A stretch of DNA of 64,000 nt from Reyranella sp. CPCC 100927 (lineage in GTDB: Bacteria; Pseudomonadota; Alphaproteobacteria; Reyranellales; Reyranellaceae), in the NCBI RefSeq assembly GCF_007859315.1, contig NZ_VOHA01000026.1, positions 1 through 64,000 on the forward strand. The letters run 5' to 3'. The notes beneath the pieces are model-generated. The model was not told where the DNA came from and searched no databases. It saw nothing but the letters and a program-made list of their open reading frames with translations. The position numbers and the translations under genes were made by a program. Shown here in pieces: positions 25,447 through 33,451 of the stretch; position 1 is the stretch's first letter, and each line of letters begins with the position of its first letter.

Positions 25447-26829
25447 ATGACAACGCTGCCGATCGATGCCGGCGACGGGTTGCCGACGCCGCGGCGCCAT
25501 TGGGCCGTGGCCGCCATTGCCATCGGCCTCGCCATGACGGTGCTCAACGGGTCGCTGGCCAACGTTGCGCTGCCGGTGATCGCGCGGGACCTCGACACCA
25601 CGGCCTCGCGCTCGGTCTGGATCGTCAATGCCTTCCAGATCGCGGTCGTCGTCACGCTGCTGCCGCTGTCGTCGCTGGGTGACGTGCTGGGCTATCGCAA
25701 GGTCTTCCGTGCCGGCGTGGTGGTGTTCACGCTGGCGTCGCTGGCCTGTGCGCTGTCGACCTCGCTGACCACGCTGGTCATCGCGCGGGCGATCCAGGGC
25801 ATCGGCGCCGCCGGCATCATGGCCGTCAACCCGGCGTTGATCCGCTTCACCTATCCGCGCGAGGCGCTGGGCCGGGCCATGGGGCTCAATGCCATGGTGG
25901 TGGCGACCTCGGCGGCACTGGGGCCAACGGTGGCGGCCGCCATCCTGGCGCTGGGCCCCTGGCAGTGGCTGTTCGCGATCGCGGTGCCGCTGGGCGTGGT
26001 GGCGTTCCTGCTGTCGACCTCGACCCTGCCGGTGACGGAGCCCACGCCGCATCCGTTCGACCTGCCGAGCGCGCTGCTGTGCGCATTGACTTTCGGCCTG
26101 CTGCTGAGCGGCATCGACGGCATCGCGCACGGCCAAGGCGCCGTCGCCGTTGTCGTGCAGCTCGTGGCCGCGGTCGGGCTCGGTGTCGCCTTCGTCATGC
26201 GGCAGACGAACCTGCCGATCCCCATGCTGCCGGTCGACATCTTCCGCCGGCCGATCTTCTCGCTGTCGGTCTTGAGTTCGGTCTGCTCGTTCACGGCGCA
26301 GGGTGCTGCCTTCGTGGCGTTGCCGTTCTATCTGCAGGACGTGCTGGGCCTCACACAGGTCGATACCGGCCTGCTGATGACGCCCTGGCCGCTGGCCGTG
26401 GGCATCGCCGCACCGATCTCCGGCCGTCTTTCCGATCGCTATCCGGCCGGCCTGCTCGGCGCCCTGGGCCTTTCGATCCTGTGCGCCGGCCTGTTGCTGC
26501 TGGCATTCCTGCCGGCGCAGCCCGGCCACGCCGATATCGCCTGGCGCATGGCGGTCTGCGGGATCGGGTTTGGCCTCTTCCAGTCGCCCAACAACCGCAT
26601 CCTGATCAACAGCGTGCCGCGCGAGCGCAGCGGCAGCGCCGGCGGCGTGCTGTCGACCGCCCGCGTCATGGGCCAGACCATGGGTGCCGCCCTGGTCGCG
26701 CTGGTGTTCGGCCTGGTGACCACGCACGCCGCCGGCCCCACGCTGGCGCTGCTGATCGGCGCGGGCTTCGCCGCCGTCGCGGTCTTCACCAGCAGCCTGC
26801 GGCTGGCCGGTTTCAGCCGCGATTCATAG
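25447..26829 (+). CDS. MFS transporter, DHA2 (EmrB/QacA) family
   Basis: Inner-membrane major facilitator of 460 residues with about 14 membrane segments. Motif A-like 'LGDVLGYRKVFRAGVVVF', motif B/C-like 'RAIQGIGAAGIMAVNPALIRFTYPREALGRAMGLNAMVVATSAALGPTVAAAI' and the 'VLNGSLANVALPVI' motif D1-like N-terminus are typical of proton-driven 14-helix drug exporters. Start ATG four bases after the dioxygenase stop indicates coupling. Together they could modify and export, or import and modify, one compound. Function beyond family is inference. Confidence 0.9.
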   Translation: MTTLPIDAGDGLPTPRRHWAVAAIAIGLAMTVLNGSLANVALPVIARDLDTTASRSVWIVNAFQIAVVVTLLPLSSLGDVLGYRKVFRAGVVVFTLASLACALSTSLTTLVIARAIQGIGAAGIMAVNPALIRFTYPREALGRAMGLNAMVVATSAALGPTVAAAILALGPWQWLFAIAVPLGVVAFLLSTSTLPVTEPTPHPFDLPSALLCALTFGLLLSGIDGIAHGQGAVAVVVQLVAAVGLGVAFVMRQTNLPIPMLPVDIFRRPIFSLSVLSSVCSFTAQGAAFVALPFYLQDVLGLTQVDTGLLMTPWPLAVGIAAPISGRLSDRYPAGLLGALGLSILCAGLLLLAFLPAQPGHADIAWRMAVCGIGFGLFQSPNNRILINSVPRERSGSAGGVLSTARVMGQTMGAALVALVFGLVTTHAAGPTLALLIGAGFAAVAVFTSSLRLAGFSRDS

Positions 26830-26970
26830 CGATACGCCACCATCCTCCGACCGCGGCGACAGCCAACAGGCCCTGTGGCGAGATTGCGACACGCGTGCCC
26901 GGCGCGGAACCTCCGGTTTCTGACAGGCGTTTTTTCGGTATCTCGCGCGCACGCCGCGACGGAGGACCAC

Positions 26971-27492
26971 ATGAAGCTTGTGCATATCGCTGCCCTGGTC
27001 GGCCTGTCGGCTGCCGCAGCGCTGCCGGCATGGGCACAGGTCGATCGGTACGACAGGCCGTACGACAGACCCTATGATCGCCCGGCGGACGACCGGCCGT
27101 CCTACAGGCCGTATGATCGCCCGCCGGCCGACGTCTATCAGGGCATGCGAACGGACCCGGTCGAACGGCATCAGGGCGCCGTGACGTTCATCACCGGTGG
27201 CGTGGGCCGCGACGAGGCGGAAGCGTTCCGCGCCGCCCTGCCGCGCTACATGCTGGGGATGGAGTTTGCACGCGCCAACGTGCCGCGCGGCGACTTCCTG
27301 GCCAACGTCGACGTCAGCGTTACCGACACGCGCGGACAACCGGTGCTGCAGACCGTTTCGCAGGGCCCGTTCCTGCTCGCCAACCTGCCGGCCGGCCAAT
27401 ACACGGTCAGGGCCGCGAGCGAGGGCCGGGTGCAGACGCGCACCGTGACCGTCTCGCCGGGCCGCAGCCAGCATCTCGCCTTCACGTGGTAG
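26971..27492 (+). CDS. Exported protein with DRPY repeats and carboxypeptidase-regulatory-like fold
   Basis: A 173-residue secreted protein. The signal peptide (MKLVHIAALVGLSAAAALPAWA-Q) is followed by a repeat stretch (residues 25-52) of four to five DRPY/YDRP units, then 'VTFITGGVGRDEAEAF' and a beta-rich C-terminus ('FLANVDVSVTDTRGQPVL', 'GPFLLANLPAGQYTVRAASEG') like carboxypeptidase-regulatory or prealbumin-type domains. The ATG at 26971 has GGAGG six bases upstream, whereas the open frame extends upstream without a ribosome site. It likely resides in the periplasm or envelope. Role unknown. It is convergent with secDF, with a strong hairpin between them. Confidence 0.8.
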   Translation: MKLVHIAALVGLSAAAALPAWAQVDRYDRPYDRPYDRPADDRPSYRPYDRPPADVYQGMRTDPVERHQGAVTFITGGVGRDEAEAFRAALPRYMLGMEFARANVPRGDFLANVDVSVTDTRGQPVLQTVSQGPFLLANLPAGQYTVRAASEGRVQTRTVTVSPGRSQHLAFTW

Positions 27493-27500
27493 CTTAGCGT

Positions 27501-27540
27501 GGCGGGATGGGCGGCGCCTGCCAGGGCCGCCCATCCCGCC
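27501..27540. terminator. Strong hairpin between convergent genes
   Basis: Perfect 15-base arms at 27501-27515 and 27526-27540 (GGCGGGATGGGCGGC and complement) flank a 10-base loop, eight bases after the exported-protein stop and six bases beyond the secDF stop. There is no T-run on either side. Position between convergent genes suggests a bidirectional terminator or mRNA-end stabiliser. Confidence 0.65.
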
Positions 27541-27546
27541 GTCACA

Positions 27547-30078
27547 TCAGGCCGCTGCCGAAACGGCCGGCGTCGATGATCGCGCCGCCGGTCGCAGCCG
27601 TCCCTCGCCGAGGAACAGCAGGATCGGCGCGGCGATGAACACCGATGAACTGGCGCCGACGACGATGCCGAACACCATGGGGATGGCGAAATTGTCGACG
27701 GCGCTGCCGCCGGCCAACGCCATCGGCAGCATCGACAGGAACGCCGTCGCCGAGGTGTAGATGCTGCGCGCCAAGGTGGCGTTGATGCTGAGGTCGATCA
27801 GCTCGCGCAGCTTCATCTTCTTGTACAGGCGCAAATTCTCGCGCATGCGGTCGTAGACCACGACCTTGTCGTTGACCGAATAGCCGATCAGGGTCAGCAG
27901 GGCCGCGATCGCTGTCAGGTTGAAGTCGAGCCCCGTCAGCGCGAACAGCCCCACGGTCTTGGTGACATCGAGCATCAGCGTGACGATGGCGCCGACCGCG
28001 AACTGCCACTCGAAGCGGATCCAGATGTAGACCAGCATCGCCAGGCACGCGAGGCCGACGGCGAGGAAGCCCGCCTCCATCAGCTCGCCGCTGACCTTGG
28101 GGCCGACGACCTCGACGCGTTCGATCGTCGAGCCGGGCGCGATCTCAGCCAGCTTGGCCTTGACCTTGTCGGTGGCGGCCGCCTGCGCCTGGTCATCGCC
28201 GGGCTGGCGTTCGATGCGCACCAGCACGTCCTTGGCCGAGCCCGCTTCCTGCAGCGCGATCTCGCCCAGGTCCAGGCCGCTCAGGGCCTGGCGCCAGGCA
28301 TCGAGCTTGGCCGGTTCCTGCGTCTTGACCTCGACCAGCGTGCCGCCGACGAAATCGATGCCGTAGTTCAGGCCGGGGTGCACGAACAGCGCCAGCGACG
28401 ACACCGACAGCACCGCCGACACCGCGATGCCGATGAACCGCCCGCGCATGAAGCGGAACGTGGTCTTGTCCGGGATCAGCGACAGGCCGAACAGCGGCCT
28501 GATCACGAACGCCGCGGGCCGGCGCCAGCCCACCCACAACGCCATGATCATGCGCACGACCGACACCGCGGTGAACATCGAGATGATGATGCCCAGGCCC
28601 ATGGTGACGGCAAAACCGCGCACCGGGCCCGAGCCCAGGGCGAACAGCATCGTGGTGGCAATCAGGGTCGTGACGTTGGAGTCGATGATGGTGCTGTAGG
28701 CGCGCTTGAAGCCGGCATCGAGCGCCGCCATGGCGCCGCGGCCCAGTGCCGTCTCCTCACGGATACGTTCGTTGATCAGCACGTTGGCATCGACCGCCAG
28801 TCCTACGCCCAGGATGATGCCGGCGATGCCCGGCAACGTGAGTGTGGCGCCCAGCAGGCTCAACGCCGCGAAGGTCAAGGCGACGTTGATGCTGAGCGCC
28901 AGGTTGGCGACCAGCCCCCAGCGGCCGTACAGCAGCACCATGAAGGCGAACACCAGGCCAAAGCCGATCAGGCCGGTGAGCACACCCTGCTCGATCGCAT
29001 CGGCGCCGAGATCGGCGCCGACGGTGCGCTCCTCGATCACCTTCATCGGTGCCGGCAGGGCGCCGGCCCGCAGCAGGACGGCGAGATCCTTGGCGCTCTG
29101 TACGGTGAAATTGCCGCTGATCTGCCCCGAGCCGCCCAGGATCGGTTCCTGGATCACCGGGGCGCTGAGCACGCGGCCATCGAGCACGATGGCGAACGGC
29201 TTGCCGACATTGTTGCGGGTGATGTCGGCGAACCGCTTGGCGCCCTGCGAATCGAAACGGAACTGCACGATCGGCTGCCCCGAGCGCTGATCGAAGCCGG
29301 TGCCGGCATCGACCAGGCGGTCGCCGTCCAGCATCACCCGCGATCGGACGCGGATCTGGCTGGAACCGCCCTCCAGCGGCAGCAGGGTGGTGCCCGCGAC
29401 CCGGCCCTCGCCGCCCTCCTCGGCCACCATGTGGAAGCTCAGCCGCGCCGTGCTGCCCAGCAGCTCCTTGATGCGCGTTGGATCCTGCACGCCGGGCAGC
29501 TGCACCACGATGCGGTTGGCGCCCTGGCGCAGCACTGTCGGCTCGGCGATACCGGCCTGATCGATGCGCCGGCGCACGATCTCCAGGCTGTGATCGGCCG
29601 CCGCATTGATGCGCGCCGTGAGGTCGGCCTCGGTCGGCTTCAGCGTCACCGCACCGTCAGCGCCGGTCGTGATGTCCAGCGATGCCGGTCCGCTGCCGCC
29701 GAAGCGGGTTTCGACCGGCGTGTTCAGGGCGGCGAACGACCGCGCCGCGTCGCGGCCCTGGGCCGCATCCAGCGGCGTTACGCTGATCGCGCCATTGGCG
29801 ATACGCACGCCGCTATGGCGAATGCCGGCGGTTTGCAGCGTGGCGGCGACCGAGTCACCGAGGCTGTCGAGACGATCCTTGCGCACGGCATCGCTGTCGA
29901 TTTCCAGCAGCAGCTGCGAGCCGCCGCGCAGATCGAGCCCCAGGGTCACCTGTTGCTTGGGGATCCAGTCGGGCAGGTGTGCGAGCTGTTCGCGGGTGAA
30001 AAGATTGGGCAGCGCGGCGAGGATGCCGCAAAGGACGATGAGGGCGTAGGCCGTCACCTTCCAGGGAGACTGACGCAT
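27547..30078 (-). CDS. secDF: Fused protein translocase SecDF
   Basis: An 843-residue inner-membrane protein uniting SecD and SecF, which uses the proton gradient to pull exported proteins through SecYEG. SecD part: first helix 'VTAYALIVLCGILAALPNLF', then 'VTLGLDLRGGSQLLLEID', the periplasmic P1 region with 'IRVRSRVMLDGDRLVDA', 'FAIVLDGRVLSAPVI', and the membrane block ending 'AVDANVLINERIREE'. SecF part begins near residue 530 with 'FMRGRFIGIAVSAVLSV', 'LNYGIDFVGGTLVEV' and 'GYSVNDKVVVYDRMREN'. A single continuous frame joins the two, so it is a natural fusion rather than two genes. No YajC gene is adjacent. Confidence 0.95.
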   Translation of the reverse strand: MRQSPWKVTAYALIVLCGILAALPNLFTREQLAHLPDWIPKQQVTLGLDLRGGSQLLLEIDSDAVRKDRLDSLGDSVAATLQTAGIRHSGVRIANGAISVTPLDAAQGRDAARSFAALNTPVETRFGGSGPASLDITTGADGAVTLKPTEADLTARINAAADHSLEIVRRRIDQAGIAEPTVLRQGANRIVVQLPGVQDPTRIKELLGSTARLSFHMVAEEGGEGRVAGTTLLPLEGGSSQIRVRSRVMLDGDRLVDAGTGFDQRSGQPIVQFRFDSQGAKRFADITRNNVGKPFAIVLDGRVLSAPVIQEPILGGSGQISGNFTVQSAKDLAVLLRAGALPAPMKVIEERTVGADLGADAIEQGVLTGLIGFGLVFAFMVLLYGRWGLVANLALSINVALTFAALSLLGATLTLPGIAGIILGVGLAVDANVLINERIREETALGRGAMAALDAGFKRAYSTIIDSNVTTLIATTMLFALGSGPVRGFAVTMGLGIIISMFTAVSVVRMIMALWVGWRRPAAFVIRPLFGLSLIPDKTTFRFMRGRFIGIAVSAVLSVSSLALFVHPGLNYGIDFVGGTLVEVKTQEPAKLDAWRQALSGLDLGEIALQEAGSAKDVLVRIERQPGDDQAQAAATDKVKAKLAEIAPGSTIERVEVVGPKVSGELMEAGFLAVGLACLAMLVYIWIRFEWQFAVGAIVTLMLDVTKTVGLFALTGLDFNLTAIAALLTLIGYSVNDKVVVYDRMRENLRLYKKMKLRELIDLSINATLARSIYTSATAFLSMLPMALAGGSAVDNFAIPMVFGIVVGASSSVFIAAPILLFLGEGRLRPAARSSTPAVSAAA

Positions 30079-30142
30079 GGCATGAAGTCCTGGCGGGAAT
30101 GAACAGGCGCCTCGCGCCCGTCATCGGCACAGGCTCATGCCA

Positions 30143-30655
30143 TCATGCGTGGCCGAGCATCATGCGAGGAAAGCGCGAGCGGGTCGACGGTACGGACGCC
30201 TGTTCCGTCGGCGGGCCGCGCGGACGTTGTGTCCATCCTTCATCCTGCGGACGGACGTCGACGTGCATGGCCGGTGCAGCCTCGGCCACCCATCGTGGCG
30301 CCGGCAGGCTCGGCGCAACGCTGACAATGACGATGGAAGGATCGTGATCGAGCGCTGGACGCGATCCCCGCGCCTCGCCCACCACGCGAAGACTTGGTTT
30401 TGCCGGCAGGATGCCGCGATCGCCGCCGATTGCCCGATCGACCACGCCGTCGGCGGGCACGGGCGCACCGCCGCGCACGGGTGGCGTCTGGCCGACCAGC
30501 GCCAGCGTCACGGTCAACAGCGCGAAGGCAGCCAGCCGCACCCAACGCCGCCCGGCCGAACCGCCGGTGCCGGAACGATCTGCAAGGCGCGGGCGCGGGA
30601 AGTTCAAGCGGAAAGTGTCCCTGATGGGTATCGTGCCTATATGGTCGCAGCGCAC
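30143..30655 (-). CDS. Possible membrane-anchored hypothetical protein
   Basis: An open frame of up to 170 residues whose only recognisable feature is a hydrophobic segment preceded by Arg ('RRWVRLAAFALLTVTLALVGQTPP'), which looks like a signal anchor. The rest is Pro/Arg-rich and matches no family I know. The frame has no ATG before the hydrophobic segment; the first start is a GTG at 30655, and GTG within 'RRWVRL' is another option, neither with a ribosome site. The 600 bases between secDF and the AtzH-like gene hold no better candidate. It may be a shadow of GC-rich noncoding DNA. Confidence 0.35.
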   Translation of the reverse strand: MRCDHIGTIPIRDTFRLNFPRPRLADRSGTGGSAGRRWVRLAAFALLTVTLALVGQTPPVRGGAPVPADGVVDRAIGGDRGILPAKPSLRVVGEARGSRPALDHDPSIVIVSVAPSLPAPRWVAEAAPAMHVDVRPQDEGWTQRPRGPPTEQASVPSTRSRFPRMMLGHA

Positions 30656-30679
30656 GGCGAATGCAACGTGCGCTCGCGC

Positions 30680-31084
30680 TTATGTTTTCATCCGGGTTGC
30701 ATCGCCGGTGAACGAAACATGGGCCGCGACGATGCGCCAGCCGTCCGGCGTGCGCATCCAGGTGTGGCTCTGCCGGCCCAGGCGCGGATCGCCGTGGCGG
30801 CGGAATTCGCAGTTGGCGGTGCCGAAGTCGCGGCCGTAGGTGATCACCCACAGCTTTACGAGGTCGCGATCGACCACGAACTTCGGATCGCGGCCCGATC
30901 GGTACGCCGCGATCTGGTCATGGCCATAGAGCTGTTCGCCAATGCCGTAGCGCAGGGTATGCGGACTGTCCCAGAACAGCTCGTCGAGCGTCGCCACATC
31001 GTTTTTGTTGAGCGCCGCTTCGTAACGATGAAAGGCTGCGGTCACTTCCTGCACGATTTCCGGAATGTTGATCTCAAGGCTCAT
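30680..31084 (-). CDS. AtzH/HpxZ-like protein (DUF3225, SnoaL-type fold)
   Basis: A 134-residue protein of the AtzH/HpxZ group. 'INIPEIVQEVTAAFHRYEAALNKNDVATLDELFWDSPHTLRYGIGEQLYG' and 'GRQSHTWMRTPDGWRIVAAHVSF' are characteristic. AtzH of the cyanuric acid pathway decarboxylates 1,3-dicarboxyurea to allophanate, and HpxZ belongs to oxalurate catabolism. The ATG at 31084 has AAGGA seven bases upstream and is preferred over one at 31099. It follows the AtzE-like amidase by 11 bases. In this operon the gene order AtzG-AtzE-AtzH is complete, so it is probably the third component of an amide- or ureide-degrading set. Confidence 0.88.
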   Translation of the reverse strand: MSLEINIPEIVQEVTAAFHRYEAALNKNDVATLDELFWDSPHTLRYGIGEQLYGHDQIAAYRSGRDPKFVVDRDLVKLWVITYGRDFGTANCEFRRHGDPRLGRQSHTWMRTPDGWRIVAAHVSFTGDATRMKT

Positions 31085-31095
31085 GGTGTTTCCTT

Positions 31096-32487
31096 TCATG
31101 CCGCCGGCGCGGCGCAGATGCCCCGGCGCTCCAGCCAGTGCGCTGTCCGCAATGCGGCCTGTTCGTCAAATGGCTTGGCGATCAATTGCACGGCGATGGG
31201 CAGACCGCCGGATTGCTGCAGGGGCGCAGCCACGGCCGGCAGGCCGATGAACGAGAACGGCTGGGTGAAGAGGCCGAGGATGGCGCGCACCGGCATCTCG
31301 ACGCCTGATATGGTTGTCGTGATCTGATCCAGCCGCGGCGCCGTCATCGGTGTGGCCGGCGCGATCAGCACATCGACATCCTGCAGGGCTTCCAGCACGC
31401 GCTGCCGGTACTGGCGGCGAAAGCGCTGCGCCTGGATGTACCAGGCAGCCGGCGTGAGCGCGCCGGCCATGAAGCGCTCGCGTGTGTCGGGATCGAAATC
31501 CGCGGCGCGCGTGCGCAGGCGCGACAGGTGCAGGGTGCCGCCCTCGGCCGTCGTGATCAGGGAGGCACAGCCACGGGCGCGTGCCGTGCCGGGCAACGCG
31601 ACCTTGTGGGTGGCGCCCAGTGCCTTGGCGACGGTTGCCACCGCGGTCGCTGCCACCGGCTCGAGCGGATGCTCGAAATCGTCGCCGGCGATGGCAATGC
31701 GCAGGCCCGCGATACCGTCGTCCAACCGCGACAGCGTGGGCTCGGGCGGCCGCTCGGTGCAGACAGGATCGGCCGCATCGGGTCCCTGCATGACATCGAA
31801 TGACGCCGCAAGATCGCGCACCGAGCGCGCCAGCGGCCCCAGATGATCCAGGCTGTCGCAGAACAGGAAGGCGCCGGTGCGACTCAGCCGGCCGTAGGTC
31901 GGCTTCAGGCCGAACGTGCCGCACAACGACGACGGCACGCGGATCGAACCGTTGGTATCGGAGCCCAGCGCCAGCGGTACCAGGCCGCCGGCCACGGCGG
32001 CACCGGAACCACCGGAAGAACCGCCGGTCATGCGTGTCGGATCACGCGGGTTGCATGACGGGCCGACATGCGCGTTGCGGCCGGTGAAATCGTAGGCGTA
32101 CTCGCCCATGTTGAGGCCACCGACCAGGATCGCGCCGGCAGCCTCCAGGCGCTGCACCAAGGTGGCATCGCGCGCGGCGGGTGGATTGTCGGCGTTGATC
32201 CGGGAGCCGGCCAGGGTCGGCAAGCCGGCGATGTCGATCAGGTTCTTCACCGCGAACGGCACGCCTGTCAGGGGGCCGACCGCCTTGCCGGCCGCAATGG
32301 CGGCGTCGATGGCCGCCGCCTTCTGGCGGGCGCGGCCGGCGACTACGGCTGTGAAGGCGTTGTAGGTCTCGTCCAGGGTGTCGATGCGCTGCAGCACGTG
32401 CTCGACCACGGCCGCCGCCGTTGCCTTGCCAGCGGACACCGCCGACGCGATGGCGGCCGCCGTCGTGTCCTTGTCGATGGCGCTCAC
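31096..32487 (-). CDS. AtzE-like amidase (amidase signature family)
   Basis: A 463-residue Ser-cisSer-Lys amidase. Lys81 (VPFAVKNLID), cis-Ser157/158 in GGSSGGS (155-161) and nucleophile Ser181 in 'GSDTNGSIRVPSS' form the triad. 'GGLNMGEYAYDFTGRNAHVGPSCNPRD' and 'FTQPFSFIGLPAVAAPL' fit the AtzE/HpxY branch, relatives of GatA. AtzE hydrolyses 1-carboxybiuret; HpxY acts on an oxalurate-related compound. It begins with GTG at 32487, overlapping the AtzG-like stop (GTGA). Such amidases need the small GatC-like AtzG for stability. The true substrate could be another N-carbamoyl or amide compound. Confidence 0.92.
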   Translation of the reverse strand: MSAIDKDTTAAAIASAVSAGKATAAAVVEHVLQRIDTLDETYNAFTAVVAGRARQKAAAIDAAIAAGKAVGPLTGVPFAVKNLIDIAGLPTLAGSRINADNPPAARDATLVQRLEAAGAILVGGLNMGEYAYDFTGRNAHVGPSCNPRDPTRMTGGSSGGSGAAVAGGLVPLALGSDTNGSIRVPSSLCGTFGLKPTYGRLSRTGAFLFCDSLDHLGPLARSVRDLAASFDVMQGPDAADPVCTERPPEPTLSRLDDGIAGLRIAIAGDDFEHPLEPVAATAVATVAKALGATHKVALPGTARARGCASLITTAEGGTLHLSRLRTRAADFDPDTRERFMAGALTPAAWYIQAQRFRRQYRQRVLEALQDVDVLIAPATPMTAPRLDQITTTISGVEMPVRAILGLFTQPFSFIGLPAVAAPLQQSGGLPIAVQLIAKPFDEQAALRTAHWLERRGICAAPAA

Positions 32488-32675
32488 GGCCGGAACACCG
32501 GTGCACTGATCAGGTCATCGGGCAACTCTTCGCCCAACGCCAGCGCCGCCATTTGTGCCGTGCGCTCGAAGTTGGCGATCACCGAGTCGCGATACTGCGG
32601 ATCGATGGGTACACCGACCACCTGCGCCATGGCATCGACATAGGCGGCAACATTCGGCTTTTTGGGATCGCTCAT
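32484..32675 (-). CDS. AtzG/HpxX-like small amidase subunit (DUF4089)
   Basis: A 63-residue helical protein. 'AAYVDAMAQVVGVPIDPQYRDSVIANFERTAQMAALAL' is the conserved core of AtzG/HpxX, a GatC-like subunit that wraps and stabilises the partner amidase. The ATG at 32675 is preferred to an in-frame ATG at 32738, because the extra 21 residues do not resemble the family and would nearly overlap the TetR stop. It is coupled to the amidase by a four-base overlap and lies 59 bases after the TetR gene. Confidence 0.85.
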   Translation of the reverse strand: MSDPKKPNVAAYVDAMAQVVGVPIDPQYRDSVIANFERTAQMAALALGEELPDDLISAPVFRP

Positions 32676-32734
32676 GTGACTTTCCTCCGGCTGACAGTAC
32701 GGTGAGCGTAGCGCATCGAGGCGCCCTGACCTAG

Positions 32735-33340
32735 TCACGGCATCGGGTGGTCGTTGCCGATCCGCTTGAACAGGTCCGCCACGACACGCCGGGCGAACGC
32801 CTCGTCGACGGCGGCATGCCCCAGCAGCAGGCGATACCAGATCGCACCGAACACAAAGTCGAGGGTGATATCGATATCGGTATTCCGGCGGACTTCACCG
32901 GTCTTCACGCCGTGCTCGAGAAGCCGACGTCCGTCCTCGCGCCGCGGCTGGATGACCTTGTCCCGCACGAGGCGAGCCAGTGCCGGGTCGTTCTGGGCTT
33001 CGGCGACGAGGCTGCGCAGCGTGTTGCTCCAGCCGGCGTCTTTCAGGCGTTCGACGGTCTGACTGAGATAGGCAGCAAACGCCTGACGCACCTTCCGCCC
33101 GCCAGGCTCCAGTGCCGTGGGCGCCAGCCCCTCCATGTAGAGATCCAGCAGCAGCGCACCCTTGCTCGGCCAGCGCCGGTAGATCGACGTCTTGGCGACG
33201 CCGGCGCGCTGCGCCACGCCCTCGATCGAAAAGCCGCCGTAGCCAGCTTCATGCAGCAGGCGGTTGGCGGCGCGCAGGATCGCACGATGCGTGGCTTCGT
33301 CACGCGGCCTGCCGGGCCGGGCCGCGGGCTTGGTGTCCAT
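32735..33340 (-). CDS. TetR/AcrR family regulator of the amidase region
   Basis: A 201-residue repressor. The helix-turn-helix lies near residues 18-62 ('ILRAANRLLHEAGYGGFSIEGVAQRAGVAKTSIYRRWPSKGALLLDL'). The C-terminal part ('IDITLDFVFGAIWYRLLLGHAAVD') is the TetR_C ligand domain common in alphaproteobacteria. It is divergent from the M20 amidohydrolase gene, and two palindromic sites of type CGATACG-N-(A)TCGTATCG lie between them. The same site occurs before the aminotransferase gene at 36157. So it likely controls itself, the downstream AtzG-E-H genes, the M20 enzyme and the aminotransferase. Confidence 0.92.
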   Translation of the reverse strand: MDTKPAARPGRPRDEATHRAILRAANRLLHEAGYGGFSIEGVAQRAGVAKTSIYRRWPSKGALLLDLYMEGLAPTALEPGGRKVRQAFAAYLSQTVERLKDAGWSNTLRSLVAEAQNDPALARLVRDKVIQPRREDGRRLLEHGVKTGEVRRNTDIDITLDFVFGAIWYRLLLGHAAVDEAFARRVVADLFKRIGNDHPMP

Positions 33341-33380
33341 CCAGATCCCCTTCGCAATCGCGGCAAGACTAGCCCGATTG

Positions 33381-33426
33381 ACAACCGGATCGTATCGCCT
33401 TCTTATTATCGATACGCATCGTATCG
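33381..33426. promoter_or_regulatory. Tandem operators between TetR and M20 amidohydrolase genes
   Basis: A strong palindrome CGATACG-CAT-CGTATCG lies at 33410-33426. A second, half-degenerate copy sharing GGATCGTATCG lies at 33381-33397. The pair has a 29-bp start-to-start spacing. The best copy is 26 bases before the M20 start codon and overlaps the expected promoter. Confidence 0.65.
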
Positions 33427-33451
33427 TTTATCTGTGCCCCGGAATGCCGCC

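Noticed and set aside
25327-26727. A 466-codon minus-strand open frame opposite the MFS exporter
   Set aside because: Repetitive Arg/Gln/His/Gly composition; the plus strand encodes an obvious 14-helix transporter.
30137-31327. A 396-codon plus-strand open frame
   Set aside because: Overlaps the AtzH-like gene antisense; no recognisable motif.
32747-33451. N-terminal extension of the M20 amidohydrolase frame by 235 codons
   Set aside because: The extension is antisense to the TetR gene and crosses its operators; the family start MTILEAIKQDH lies at 33452.
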